Counted from the stretch's first letter, positions 16,456-25,387 are shown. The stretch is DNA of 64,000 bases from CAXMST01 sp963790085 (GCA_963790085.1 CAWBNH010000006.1:186001-250000), one strand, 5' to 3'. Notes: a model not told the origin generated them from the letters alone. Program-made: numbers and translations.

Positions 16456-19377
16456 TTGCCGCCGGCCCTCGATCACGCGGAGCTACAAGAGGGGGAGGCG
16501 GCCGATCACCGCGATCCGGTTCGCGTGGGCGGCCGGCGCTACTCGGTCCTGATCCCACTCGAGTTCACCAGGGGAATCGCCGAGCGCTGCATCCGCGCCT
16601 GGACCGCGGACATCCGCTTCCCGCGGGCGCGATACGAGATCATCCTCGCCGCCCCTATCGACTACGAGACGGGCGAGCTCGAGCTGCTCGGCTCGATGCT
16701 CGGCCCCGGCGACCGGATCGAGCGGGTCGCCCGCCACCACGACATCGACCTGCTCGCGGCGGCAGCGGAGATCGCCCGTGGCGAGGTGCTGGTGATGACC
16801 GAGGCCCACTGCATCCCCGAGCCCGACTTCCTCGAGCGCTGCGAGCAGGCCCTCGATGAGAACCCGAGCTGGGATGGGTTCAGTGGCCGCTCGATCCCGC
16901 TCACCCACAATCTCCTCTCTGAGATCGAGGCCGAGATGTACGCCAAGGACATCGCCGCCAATCTCGAGCGACACCCGTGGCTCAAGGTCCTCGACCAGTG
17001 CTTCGTCGTCCGGCGCCAGGCCTACGAGAGCAGCGGGGGCATCGAGCCGCAGTTCGGCCACTTCGCCGAGCACCTGCTCGCTGCGCGCCTCTACCGCAGC
17101 GGCGCCGTGATCGGCCACGATCCCCGCCCGGCGGTCTACCACCACTACGTCGGCGAGATCGACGAGCTGGTCGAGTTCGCCCGCGACTTCGGGCGCGGCC
17201 GGCTCGCCTTCGCAGCCGGTAGTGACGGCGACTCCTGCGAGGACCTGTTCGAGGCACCCGACGGCTGGTCGGCCAGGTACGGTCACGACCGTGAGGTCGC
17301 GCGCCGGATGGTCGCGATGCTCGTCCGCGATCTCCCGCGCGCGATTCGGGTCGCCGCCTCACGGCCGGCCGGATTCGCGCCCCAGCGGCACCTCCTGGTC
17401 CGCGATCGGGTTCGCTGGCTGGCGAGGTGCGCAGTGCCCGGAAGCGCCCGCCTACCAACCCGGCGCCTCGGGCTCTCGATCAGTGCGCTGCGCCTGCGAA
17501 CCTGGTTGCGGCTGAACAGAAGGAGCCGAGCGAGACGAGCCTTCCTCCACCTCAACGACGCGGCCGCCCGGCTCGGCGAACAGGAGGCGCTGGACGCGCT
17601 GACGACCGACGGGCGCAGCGGTGAGTTCAGGGCCGAGCCCCACCGCTCCGAGTGGACCGCGGCCGGCGCTGCGGTGGTGCCTGCGGTGGGGTTTCACCGC
17701 CTCGAGCGCCTCGATCGGACACCGTTCAGGTGGTCGACCCCGGAGGTGTTGCTCGCCCTCCCCGGCCTGCCGCCCGGCGGCACGCTCGAGATCGAGTGGT
17801 CAGCGATCGATGCGCAGGGCCACGAGCTGGCGCGGTTCTATCTGAACGAGTCCCCGATCCCGCGGCATCAGATCGATCACGCACCCGACTCGACGAGGAT
17901 CCACGCCAAGGGGCAGCAGCCGATCAGCCGCCTCGGTTGGATCTCCGGAGCACGGAGCGGGGGGCGGGACCCGCGGCGACTCGGGCTGCCGGTCAGGAGG
18001 ATCAGCTGGAGCGGCGCCGACGGCGACGCGGACTCGTTCAGCCGGGCAGGCCCCGGCCGAGGGGCGACGTCCAGGCCTCTCCGATGGCGATGGCGACGCC
18101 CATCGACGGCCGCCGAGCCGGGCGCCGACCCGCTCTACCTGCTGCATGTGACCAAGTGCGGCGGGACGTCCCTGCGGACGACGATCAGCAACGGCTTCTC
18201 CGCCGAGGAGGCGCTCTCGCCGACGAACCATCTCTACTACGCGCGGCAGATTCCGGACCATCGCGAGGCGATCGCAAGCCGGCCTGCGATCGCAGTCGGC
18301 CACTTCGGCCTCGACCTTCCCGCGGCGACCCCGGGCCGCAGCTGGCGGATCCTCGCCGTCGTCCGCGAGCCGCTCGATCGCCTGCACTCCCTGCACGGGT
18401 ATCAGCGTCAGCAGGGTTTCATCGCTGACTCGATGGGCTTCGAGCGCTGGACCACCGAGACGCTCCGGCTCCAGGACTGCCTGACCGGGTTCTTCACGCC
18501 CGGCGGCATGACCTCTCCCGAGCGTGGCCTGGCGGCCGTATCGACGGCGGTCGCGGCCGCGCAGCCACGAGCGAGTGTGGCGCTGTCCAGCTGCGCGGCG
18601 CTGGGCCTGTTCGAACGCTTCGAAGACACGCTGAACCTGCTCTGCGCGGCGAGCGGAGCGCTGCCCCCGCTGAAGATGCCGCACCTCAATCCGACCTTGG
18701 GGGGCGATCGCGGCGAGGCGCCCGACGGCCTTGCCGGCCCTGACGGCCGGGAGCTGCTGACGTCCGAGCGCCATCTCTACGAGCACGCGGAACGGATCTT
18801 CGAGCGCCAGCTCCGGGAGCTCCATGCCGAGCTCGGCTCCCCCGGCGAGGCGGCGCCCGACAGTTCCGCGGCGAGGAGCCGCCTGCGGCGGCTCTGGTTC
18901 GATCGCCACGCGGCGCGGACGGCGCCGGGCGAACTGTCGCAGCCGATCGCCTGGCTGCCCGGCGACGCCTTCCCGGGCGAGAACCTGCACGACTACGAGG
19001 AGCACCACGGCGAGTCACTCCGCTGGACGGGCCCGGGAGAGCGCACCGGTCTCCACCTGCTGGTCGACACCTCCCGGCGCTGGCGGGTGCAGATCGGGCT
19101 CCACCCCGCGACCCCCCGCGACCACGTCGACCTCTCGCGGCTGACGCTCAACGGCCGCGAGGTCGAGATCGAGCTCTTGGAGAACGGCTCCGGGGGCAGG
19201 CGGCCGTGGGGCAGCGGCTGCCCCACGCTCGAAGGGTCGGTCGAGCCGCCCGCGGCGCCGGCCGAGAGCGCGCCGTTCTCGCGGCTCGAGCTCCAGGCTC
19301 CGGTGCGGCGGGGTCGCTCGGAGTTCCGTCTGCTGGGGCTCGCGCTGACCGGGATCGCGCTCTCACCGCAGGACTAA
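16456..19377 (+). CDS. Glycosyltransferase family 2-like / sulfotransferase fusion protein
   Basis: A 973-residue multidomain protein. Residues about 25-260 form a GT-A-like glycosyltransferase domain (RRYSVLIPLEFTRG..., ILAAPIDYETGELELLGS). In place of DxD there is VMTEAHCIPEPDFLE. Residues about 380-520 are a strand-rich domain of unknown type. Residues about 560-780 are a PAPS-dependent sulfotransferase with the 5'-phosphosulfate loop HVTKCGGTSLRTT (561-576 region) and the 3'-phosphate motif VVREPLDRLHS (635-645). The last 150 residues are another beta-rich domain. The start is uncertain: TTG 16456 and GTG 16525 are both possible, with weak ribosome sites. It could build and sulfate a surface glycan. 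No transmembrane segment is evident. Confidence 0.75.
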   Translation: MPPALDHAELQEGEAADHRDPVRVGGRRYSVLIPLEFTRGIAERCIRAWTADIRFPRARYEIILAAPIDYETGELELLGSMLGPGDRIERVARHHDIDLLAAAAEIARGEVLVMTEAHCIPEPDFLERCEQALDENPSWDGFSGRSIPLTHNLLSEIEAEMYAKDIAANLERHPWLKVLDQCFVVRRQAYESSGGIEPQFGHFAEHLLAARLYRSGAVIGHDPRPAVYHHYVGEIDELVEFARDFGRGRLAFAAGSDGDSCEDLFEAPDGWSARYGHDREVARRMVAMLVRDLPRAIRVAASRPAGFAPQRHLLVRDRVRWLARCAVPGSARLPTRRLGLSISALRLRTWLRLNRRSRARRAFLHLNDAAARLGEQEALDALTTDGRSGEFRAEPHRSEWTAAGAAVVPAVGFHRLERLDRTPFRWSTPEVLLALPGLPPGGTLEIEWSAIDAQGHELARFYLNESPIPRHQIDHAPDSTRIHAKGQQPISRLGWISGARSGGRDPRRLGLPVRRISWSGADGDADSFSRAGPGRGATSRPLRWRWRRPSTAAEPGADPLYLLHVTKCGGTSLRTTISNGFSAEEALSPTNHLYYARQIPDHREAIASRPAIAVGHFGLDLPAATPGRSWRILAVVREPLDRLHSLHGYQRQQGFIADSMGFERWTTETLRLQDCLTGFFTPGGMTSPERGLAAVSTAVAAAQPRASVALSSCAALGLFERFEDTLNLLCAASGALPPLKMPHLNPTLGGDRGEAPDGLAGPDGRELLTSERHLYEHAERIFERQLRELHAELGSPGEAAPDSSAARSRLRRLWFDRHAARTAPGELSQPIAWLPGDAFPGENLHDYEEHHGESLRWTGPGERTGLHLLVDTSRRWRVQIGLHPATPRDHVDLSRLTLNGREVEIELLENGSGGRRPWGSGCPTLEGSVEPPAAPAESAPFSRLELQAPVRRGRSEFRLLGLALTGIALSPQD

Positions 19378-19421
19378 GCCGTCAAAGCCGCCGGCCCCAG
19401 TATCGGCGTCCGGGCTTCGTG

Positions 19422-19435
19422 CGAACATACGTTCG
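19422..19435. promoter_or_regulatory. LexA (SOS) box at the start of the radical SAM gene
   Basis: CGAACATACGTTCG is a perfect CGAAC-N4-GTTCG palindrome matching the actinobacterial LexA operator. Its last base is the first base of the GTG start codon of the downstream gene, so LexA bound here would block initiation. A near-identical box precedes lexA itself at 36675-36688. Confidence 0.8.
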
Positions 19436-20481
19436 TGCGCTGGGACGACCTCAAGGCCAACGGTAGGCGGTCCTCCCGGCTACCCGGGGTCGACGCCGAT
19501 CCGGTGGTCCGCACCTTCGACGCACCGGAGGCGATGGGAGTCCGCTTCCACGAGGTCGAGGCGCGCTCGGCCCTGAACCGCGTGCCGCCGATGAGCCAGG
19601 TCGACTTCCGCTGGACGATCAACCCCTATCGAGGTTGTACCCATGCCTGCGCCTACTGCTTCGCGCGACCGACGCACACCTATCTCGGCCTCGACGCGCG
19701 AGGGGACTTCGAGCGCGAGATCGTCGTCAAGGTCAACCTCCCGGAGGTGCTGCGGGCCGAGCTGGCGCGGCCGAGCTGGCGCGGCGAGCACGTCGCCCTC
19801 GGGACCAACACCGACCCCTATCAGTGGTGCGAGGGCCGCTACCGGATCACACGGGGGATCTGGGAGCAGCTGCTGACGGCATGCAACCCGTGCTCGGTAC
19901 TGACCAAGTCCCCCCTGCTGCTCCGCGACCTCGACCTGTTCGAGGAGCTAGCCGAGCGGACGGAGTTCGCCGCAAGCCTCTCGATCCCGACCCTCGACGA
20001 GAAGGCCTGGCGCGCCAGCGAGCCCGCGACGCCGCATCCGCGCAAGCGGATCGAAGCCGTGGCGGAGCTGCGGGCAGCGGGGATCGAGGCCGGCGTGCTG
20101 ATCGCACCGCTGATGCCCGGGATCAACGATTCGCCACAGCAGGTGAACGAGATCCTCCAGCTCTGCGGCGATGCGGGTGCGACGAGCATCGGCGGCGTCG
20201 CGCTCCACCTCCGCGGCGAGGTTCGCGCGATCTTTCTCGACTGGCTGCGGCAATACCGACCCGATCTGCTGCCTCGCTACGAGCGGCTCTACCGAGGGCG
20301 CAGCCGGATGCCCTCCGGGGAGCGACGCCGCCTTGGCAGCCTCGTCCGACGGGGCGCGCCCGCCACAAAGCCCACTCGGCGCCCTCGCGCGCTCGGCGGC
20401 AGCGGGGGCCGGCCCCAGGCCACGGCGGATATCGATCAACCGGGGGCGGGCTCGCTCGGCGTCCCGCAGCGACTCTTCTAA
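19435..20481 (+). CDS. Rv2578c-family radical SAM protein (SplB-like)
   Basis: A 348-residue radical SAM protein. The [4Fe-4S]/SAM motif is CTHACAYCF (Cys68, Cys72, Cys75) preceded by WTINPYRG, and ARPTHTYLGLD follows, as in the Rv2578c family related to spore photoproduct lyase. The GTG start giving MRWDDLK agrees with the usual N terminus of that family. The last 60 residues are a low-complexity Arg/Gly/Pro tail. A LexA box sits on the start codon, so DNA-damage induction is expected and a repair-type radical reaction on nucleic acid is plausible, though unproven for this family. Confidence 0.88.
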   Translation: MRWDDLKANGRRSSRLPGVDADPVVRTFDAPEAMGVRFHEVEARSALNRVPPMSQVDFRWTINPYRGCTHACAYCFARPTHTYLGLDARGDFEREIVVKVNLPEVLRAELARPSWRGEHVALGTNTDPYQWCEGRYRITRGIWEQLLTACNPCSVLTKSPLLLRDLDLFEELAERTEFAASLSIPTLDEKAWRASEPATPHPRKRIEAVAELRAAGIEAGVLIAPLMPGINDSPQQVNEILQLCGDAGATSIGGVALHLRGEVRAIFLDWLRQYRPDLLPRYERLYRGRSRMPSGERRRLGSLVRRGAPATKPTRRPRALGGSGGRPQATADIDQPGAGSLGVPQRLF

Positions 20482-20491
20482 GGCCGGCCGG

Positions 20492-20839
20492 TCAGGCGCC
20501 GGCGCCGGGCGCCGGCTGATCGGCGGGCGGCACCTCGTAGCGGTAACCGCCGTCGTCATCGGTGAGCGTCACGTTGATCGGGAACTGCTCCCCGTTCGGC
20601 GCTGTCCCCGTGCAGACGAACTCGCTGCCGTCCTCGACGTCGACGTCCTCGGCCTCGGGGCAGGCGACCTCCGGATCGGGGAGGCCGGCCTGATCGCCTA
20701 GACCACTGGAGATCGTCTTCTCGACGTCCTCGCGGTCGAGCGACTTCTCACCGATCGAGACCTCACCCGAGGCGCTGCACCCGGCCAGCAGACCGACCGC
20801 GAGCAGGGCCACGACGGGGGCAGATCGACGAGGACTCAT
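20492..20839 (-). CDS. DUF4333 lipoprotein
   Basis: A 115-residue predicted lipoprotein. Its signal peptide ends in the lipobox LLAGC at about residues 17-21, followed by SASGEVSIGEKSLD. The mature part has the DUF4333 pattern: a Cys in ACPEAEDVDVEDGSEFVC (second Cys about 30 residues from the end) and the strand VTLTDDDGGYRYEV. AGGAGGG lies 7 bases before the ATG. Such small actinobacterial lipoproteins have no established function. Confidence 0.85.
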   Translation of the reverse strand: MSPRRSAPVVALLAVGLLAGCSASGEVSIGEKSLDREDVEKTISSGLGDQAGLPDPEVACPEAEDVDVEDGSEFVCTGTAPNGEQFPINVTLTDDDGGYRYEVPPADQPAPGAGA

Positions 20840-21027
20840 TGGGCTCCCTCCTGGTTCGGTGCAAGTCCGGGCGGCGCCGGCGGATCGGGCCAGCAGACTA
20901 TTGGACCGATCGACTGCGGGGCCGATCCGTTGCAGACGGGACCGTGGCGTCGTCGATCGCCTCGCGAGATCGGCCCGGCCCCCAATCGCTACGGTTTGCG
21001 CCCGCCACGGGGAACACCACCACCGCC

Positions 21028-22476
21028 ATGAACTTCGTCGAAGACGTGCTCGAGACATTCCCCGCCGCCCGGCCGGCGTTGGTCACCGTGAGCGAATCCG
21101 GCGAGCGCCGCGTATGGGGCTTCGGCGAGTTGATCGCGCGCAGCGGCGGGCTCTCGGGGGCGCTGCTTGCCCGCGGCATCCGGCGTGGCGACGTAGTCAT
21201 GACGCTGGTCGGCAGCCGCGCCGAGTGGGTGCTGGCGATGCTCGCCTGCTTTCGGATCGGCGCGATCGCCCTGCCCTGCAACACGCAGCTGCGGCGCGCG
21301 GACCTGGCGCACCGGGTGAGCGTCGCGAATCCGAAGCTGGCGATCGGCGAAGCCCGCTACCTGAGCCAGCTTCCCGACGGAGTCCCGTACATGACCCTCG
21401 AGGACGTGGCGCTGGTGCTCGACGAGGACCGGGCGCAGGAGCCGCCCGCCGAGCCGAGCGATCTCGGGCCCGAGGACCCGGCGATGATCGTCTTCACATC
21501 CGGGACGACAGGCGAGGCCCGCGCAGCAGTGCACCCGCAACGCTACCTCGCTGGACAGGCGGTGCAGGCGGAGCACTGGTTCGGCGCCCGCGCCGGCGAG
21601 ATCGCCTGGTGCACGGCGGCGACGGGCTGGTCGAAGTCGGCGCGGAACTCGTTCATCGCACCCTGGCTCTGCGGCGCAGTCGCGTTCATCCATGATGGTC
21701 GCTTCGACCCCGACGAGCGGCTGGCTCTCTGCGAGCGCGAGGGGATCAACACGCTCTGCCAGGCGCCGACCGAGTACCGGCTCCTCGCGAAGCGAACGGA
21801 GCTGCGACCGATCGCCGGCCTGCGCCGACTCGTCTCGGCCGGCGAGCCGCTCAACCCCGAGGTGATGCGCGCCTTCCGGGAGGGGATGGGGCTCGAGATC
21901 CACGATGGCTACGGCCAGACCGAGACCGGTGCGCTGACCGGGTCGCTGGCGGGCGCCGACGTCAGGGAGGGCTCGATGGGCAAGGCCCTGCCCGGGATCG
22001 ACCTGCGGATCGACGGGGGCGAGCTGGTCCTCGATCCAAGCAGTTGCCCGACCTTCTTCAGTCACTACATCGGCTCACCCCCGCCGGACTTGGAGTGGTG
22101 GCGAACCGGCGACCTCGTCAGCGAGGACGAGGACGGCTACCTCTGGTTCGACGGCCGGGCCGACGACGTGATCATCTCCTCCGGCTACAGGATCGGGCCG
22201 TTCGAGGTCGAGTCGGCTCTGCTCAGCCATCCACAGGTCGCCGAGGCGGCCGCGGTCGCCGCTGCGGACGAGGAACGGGGCTCAGTCGTCAAGGCCGTCG
22301 TGGTCCTCCGCGGGACCGAGCCCTCGCAGGAGCTCGTCGACGAGCTCCAGGACCATGTCAAACGGGTCACCGCGCCCTATAAGTACCCGCGCATCGTCGA
22401 GTTCGCGTCGGAGCTGCCGAAGACGGCGAGCGGCAAGATTCGGCGAGGCGAGCTCCGGGCCCGCGAGGGCCCGTGA
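21028..22476 (+). CDS. AMP-forming acyl-CoA synthetase
   Basis: A 482-residue ANL-superfamily ligase. The ATP-binding P-loop FTSGTTGEARAAVHP (about residues 155-169), the adenine-binding DGYGQTETG, the hinge GDLVSEDEDGYLWFDGRADDVI and the C-terminal catalytic Lys in PKTASGKIRRGELR are all present. The order and spacing, with the KTSRNS-like WSKSARNSF segment, resemble medium-chain (ACSM-type) acyl-CoA synthetases. The start ATG 21028 was chosen from the family N terminus (MNFVEDVLE); upstream in-frame codons look non-coding. The MFS gene overlaps its last 4 bases, suggesting uptake and activation of the same acid. Confidence 0.93.
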   Translation: MNFVEDVLETFPAARPALVTVSESGERRVWGFGELIARSGGLSGALLARGIRRGDVVMTLVGSRAEWVLAMLACFRIGAIALPCNTQLRRADLAHRVSVANPKLAIGEARYLSQLPDGVPYMTLEDVALVLDEDRAQEPPAEPSDLGPEDPAMIVFTSGTTGEARAAVHPQRYLAGQAVQAEHWFGARAGEIAWCTAATGWSKSARNSFIAPWLCGAVAFIHDGRFDPDERLALCEREGINTLCQAPTEYRLLAKRTELRPIAGLRRLVSAGEPLNPEVMRAFREGMGLEIHDGYGQTETGALTGSLAGADVREGSMGKALPGIDLRIDGGELVLDPSSCPTFFSHYIGSPPPDLEWWRTGDLVSEDEDGYLWFDGRADDVIISSGYRIGPFEVESALLSHPQVAEAAAVAAADEERGSVVKAVVVLRGTEPSQELVDELQDHVKRVTAPYKYPRIVEFASELPKTASGKIRRGELRAREGP

Positions 22477-23684
22477 GCGGACCCGCACCCCGGCCGCCCA
22501 ATCGCCTCAGGCCTGCGATCACACCTGATCGCGTGGCGTTCGCGGGGATCTTCGTCGTCACCGGCCTCGGCCTGTTGACCATCGGCGCCACGCTTCCCGT
22601 GCTGCCCAAGTACGTGACCGGCCCGATCGGCAGCGGCGATGTCGCCGTCGGGGTCGTCACCGGCGCGTTCGCCGCGACCGGTCTGCTGTTCCGACCGATC
22701 GGCGGGGCGTTCGCCGATGCCCGCGGGCGCAAGCCGGTCGTCGTCGTCGGCGCCCTGCTGACCAGCCTCTCCGGGCTGCTGCTGTTCATCCCCGCCGGCG
22801 TCGGGGGGCTGATCGTCACCCGGCTCTTTCTCGGCGCGGGCGAGGGGATGGTCTACACGGCCGGCGCGGCGTGGATCGTCGACATGGCACCGCCGGACCG
22901 GCGCGGCCGGATCATCGGGCTCTACGGGCTCGCAATCTGGGGAGGGCTCTCGCTCGGGCCGCCGATCGGCGACGCCCTGCTGCGAGCATCGAGCTTCGAG
23001 CTGGTCTGGGGATTCGCGGCGCTCGCCCCGCTGATCGGGGCGCTGATCGCCTCGCGGATCCCGGAGAGCTACTCGCCGCCGGCGCTCGCCGAACGAATCA
23101 GCCTGCGCCGGCGGCTGCGGGGCCTGATCGCCCCCGAGGCACTCCGCCCCGGCCTCGCTCTGGCGTTGACGGTCGTCGGTTACGCGACGCTCGCCGCGTT
23201 CATCGTTCTGCACGTGGATGAGCGGGGCATCGGCCACGGCGCCCTCGTCTTCGCCGCCTTCGCGGTCACGGTGGTCACCGTGCGGCTCGTCGGTGGCGGC
23301 ATCCCCGACCGCATCGGCGGAGCGGAGACGGCGGCGGCGGCCGGCCTGGTTCAGGCCGCCGGCCTGTTCATCGTCGCGGCGGCCCAATCGCTCGCTGTAG
23401 CGCTCGTCGGGGCGGCGGCCATGGGCGCTGGATTCGCCCTGCTGTTCCCCGCGCTCGCCCTGCTGGTCGTCAACGCGGTCCCCGACGAGCGGCGTGGGGC
23501 CGCGATGGGCACGTTCACCGCCTTCTTCGACGTCGGCATGGGCGTTGGCGCTCCGCTCGCCGGGGTCGCCGCTGTTGCCGGCGGCTACGGCCTGTCGTTC
23601 GCGACGGCGGGCGTCTTCGGGCTCGGGACCGTCGCGATGGCGGTTCTGCTCCTGCGGCGCGCGCCCGCCCCGGCGCCGGCCTGA
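22473..23684 (+). CDS. MFS transporter
   Basis: A 403-residue major facilitator with about 12 hydrophobic helices. The cytoplasmic loop motif between helices 2 and 3 is recognisable as GGAFADARGRKPVV (about residues 78-91), with the related GGIPDRIGG in the second half (about residues 271-279). The GTG start overlaps the acyl-CoA synthetase stop by 4 bases. It may import a carboxylic acid for that enzyme or export a compound; the direction is not decidable from sequence. Confidence 0.92.
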   Translation: MSGPAPRPPNRLRPAITPDRVAFAGIFVVTGLGLLTIGATLPVLPKYVTGPIGSGDVAVGVVTGAFAATGLLFRPIGGAFADARGRKPVVVVGALLTSLSGLLLFIPAGVGGLIVTRLFLGAGEGMVYTAGAAWIVDMAPPDRRGRIIGLYGLAIWGGLSLGPPIGDALLRASSFELVWGFAALAPLIGALIASRIPESYSPPALAERISLRRRLRGLIAPEALRPGLALALTVVGYATLAAFIVLHVDERGIGHGALVFAAFAVTVVTVRLVGGGIPDRIGGAETAAAAGLVQAAGLFIVAAAQSLAVALVGAAAMGAGFALLFPALALLVVNAVPDERRGAAMGTFTAFFDVGMGVGAPLAGVAAVAGGYGLSFATAGVFGLGTVAMAVLLLRRAPAPAPA

Positions 23685-23696
23685 GCGCGCCGGGGA

Positions 23697-24374
23697 CTAG
23701 GCGCCGGAGGCAGCCCCCGAGGCGAGCGCCTGATCGACGGTGCGGCGTGCCAGGTCGATCACCTCGGGCGGCACCGAGTGGCCGGCCTCGCTCTCGAAGT
23801 AGGCGGCGTCGATGCCTCCCGCCCGCAGAGCGCTGACCGCGGCGCGACCGAAGCCGACCGAGATCACCGGGTCGTGGGCGCCATGGTGGACGAACGTTCG
23901 CAGTCCGCCGCGATCTGCGAAATCAGGCCCCCAGCCCGCAACCTCGGGGATGAACCCGGATAGGGCAATCAGCCCCGCCGGCACCGGCCGGTCCCCGCCG
24001 AGCGCGACCGCATACGACATCACCGCTCCCTGCGAGAAGCCACCGACCACCGTCCGCGACCAGTCGAGCGAGTGCTCGGCGAGCACCCGGTCGAGGCGCT
24101 CGGTCAACAGCTCGTAGGAGAGCTGGAAGGTGTCGGGGTGCGGGTAGCCAACACGCTCGACGATGTACCAGTGACGACCGCCGGGCGGAATGCCACGGAG
24201 CGGCGCACCGGTCGTCACGCCGAGCAGCCGGCGCTCCGGATCGAGCTCGGCCAGCAGTCCGAGGAGATCGCGCTCGTCGGTGCCACGCCCGTGGTTGAGG
24301 ATCAACGCCCCCTCCGGATCACCGGAGCTCGGCCGGATCCTGAGATCGACGTCGCCCGCGACCACGGCGCTCAA
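23697..24374 (-). CDS. Phospholipase/carboxylesterase family hydrolase (MhqD-like)
   Basis: A 225-residue alpha/beta-hydrolase of the phospholipase/carboxylesterase family. The catalytic triad is visible as GGFSQGAVMSYA (Ser), HHGAHDPVI (Asp) and SEAGHSVPPEV (His). Its ATG overlaps the stop of the upstream ring-cleaving dioxygenase by 4 bases. In Bacillus the same pair (MhqO/MhqD) is induced by quinones and catechols under MarR-type MhqR, and a MarR gene is divergent here, so the role is probably detoxification of electrophilic aromatics. Confidence 0.9.
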   Translation of the reverse strand: MSAVVAGDVDLRIRPSSGDPEGALILNHGRGTDERDLLGLLAELDPERRLLGVTTGAPLRGIPPGGRHWYIVERVGYPHPDTFQLSYELLTERLDRVLAEHSLDWSRTVVGGFSQGAVMSYAVALGGDRPVPAGLIALSGFIPEVAGWGPDFADRGGLRTFVHHGAHDPVISVGFGRAAVSALRAGGIDAAYFESEAGHSVPPEVIDLARRTVDQALASGAASGA

Positions 24375-25285
24375 GACGTCACCGCCCGCGGGTTGCGCAG
24401 CGGCTTCAGCGCAGGCTCGACTCGGTCGCGAAGATGCTCGAAGTCGGGCGGAAGCGAGAGCTTCTCACCGAGTGACTCGAGCGGCTCATCGACGGTGAAC
24501 CCAGGGCCGAGGGTCGCGATCTCGAACAGCACGCCGCTCGGCTCGCGGAAGTAGACCGAGCGGAAGTAGAAGCGATCGATCACCGGGGTCGGCCGGGCCC
24601 CGCCCTGGGCTACCAGCCCACGCCAGGCCTCGAGCTCCTCGGGCGTCGACGCCCAGGCGACATGGTGGACGGTGCCGGCACCGTTGAGGCCATGCTCGGC
24701 GGGCGGCTCGTCGTAGGCATAGAGCCCACCCCGTTGCGCGCCCCGGGACTCCCAGCCGTCGGCAGCGACCTCGAACCCCAACGCCTCCAACAGACGCGAG
24801 CTGACGGCCGGCGCCGCAGAATAGGCACGAACCCCATCGAATCCCTGTAGCGCGAACTCGGCCGGGACCTCGGGGTGATCTGCGATCAGCGGCTCGTCCC
24901 CGGTGGCCGAGACCCGCAGCTGATGGCCGAGGCCCTCGGGATCGGCGAAGTCGAGGGTCCGATCTCCGCGCTGCGTCTCGAGGCCCGCATGGGCGAGGCG
25001 ATCTGCCCAGAAGTCGAGCGCCCCCTCCGAGGCGACCCGCCAGCCGACCGTGTGGACCATCCCCGCACCCGCTCGACCCTCGGGCGCACCCGGGAACTCG
25101 AAGAAGGTGATGTCCGAGCCCGCCGACCCCTGCTCGTCTGCGTAGAACAGGTGGTAGACGCTCGGCTCGTCCTGGTTGACGGTCTTCTTCACCAGTCGCA
25201 GGCCCAACACGCCCGCGTAGAAGTCCAGGTTCTTCTGGCCGTCGGCCGTGATCGCGGTCACGTGGTGGACTCCTTCGAGCTTCAT
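24371..25285 (-). CDS. Ring-cleaving dioxygenase, VOC family (MhqO/MhqA-like)
   Basis: A 304-residue two-module vicinal oxygen chelate dioxygenase. Metal ligands are expected at the first His of GVHHVTAIT (residue about 6), the His of TVHHVAWAS in the second module, and the Glu of SGVLFEIATLGPG. I chose the ATG at 25285 because AGGAGG lies 10 bases upstream; an ATG at 25309 has no such site. It is the first gene of an operon with the MhqD-like esterase, and the promoter is covered by palindromes next to the divergent marR. It likely cleaves hydroquinones or catechols. Confidence 0.92.
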   Translation of the reverse strand: MKLEGVHHVTAITADGQKNLDFYAGVLGLRLVKKTVNQDEPSVYHLFYADEQGSAGSDITFFEFPGAPEGRAGAGMVHTVGWRVASEGALDFWADRLAHAGLETQRGDRTLDFADPEGLGHQLRVSATGDEPLIADHPEVPAEFALQGFDGVRAYSAAPAVSSRLLEALGFEVAADGWESRGAQRGGLYAYDEPPAEHGLNGAGTVHHVAWASTPEELEAWRGLVAQGGARPTPVIDRFYFRSVYFREPSGVLFEIATLGPGFTVDEPLESLGEKLSLPPDFEHLRDRVEPALKPLRNPRAVTS

Positions 25286-25330
25286 CTGACCGGTGCCTCC
25301 TGATCGCATCGCGGGTTACCTGGCGCTTTC

Positions 25331-25370
25331 TTGCGTTCGCAACTATAACGCAAACTAGTTGCGTGCGCAA
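25331..25370. promoter_or_regulatory. MarR-type operator region
   Basis: Two palindromes of the form TTGCG-N2-CGCAA (25331-25342 and 25359-25370) lie 28 bases apart. They are joined by a longer inverted repeat, CGCAACTA (25338-25345) and TAGTTGCG (25356-25363). The array covers the promoters of both divergent transcription units, as expected for an autoregulating MarR repressor. Confidence 0.8.
25342..25370 (-). promoter_or_regulatory. Promoter of the dioxygenase-esterase operon
   Basis: On the minus strand TTGCGC (25370-25365), a 17-base spacer and TATAGT (25347-25342) form a good sigma-70-type promoter reading towards the ATG at 25285. Both hexamers are inside the palindromic operator. Confidence 0.7.
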
Positions 25371-25387
25371 GTGCAATTGGGTAGGAT
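25359..25387 (+). promoter_or_regulatory. Promoter of the marR gene
   Basis: TTGCGT (25359-25364), a 17-base spacer and TAGGAT (25382-25387) read towards the ATG at 25394, giving a very short or absent leader. The -35 hexamer is part of the right-hand palindrome, consistent with negative autoregulation. Confidence 0.65.

Noticed and set aside
23891..23900. CGAACGTTCG inside the esterase gene, as a possible LexA box
   Set aside because: The half-sites are directly adjacent without the 4-base spacer, and it lies within coding sequence.
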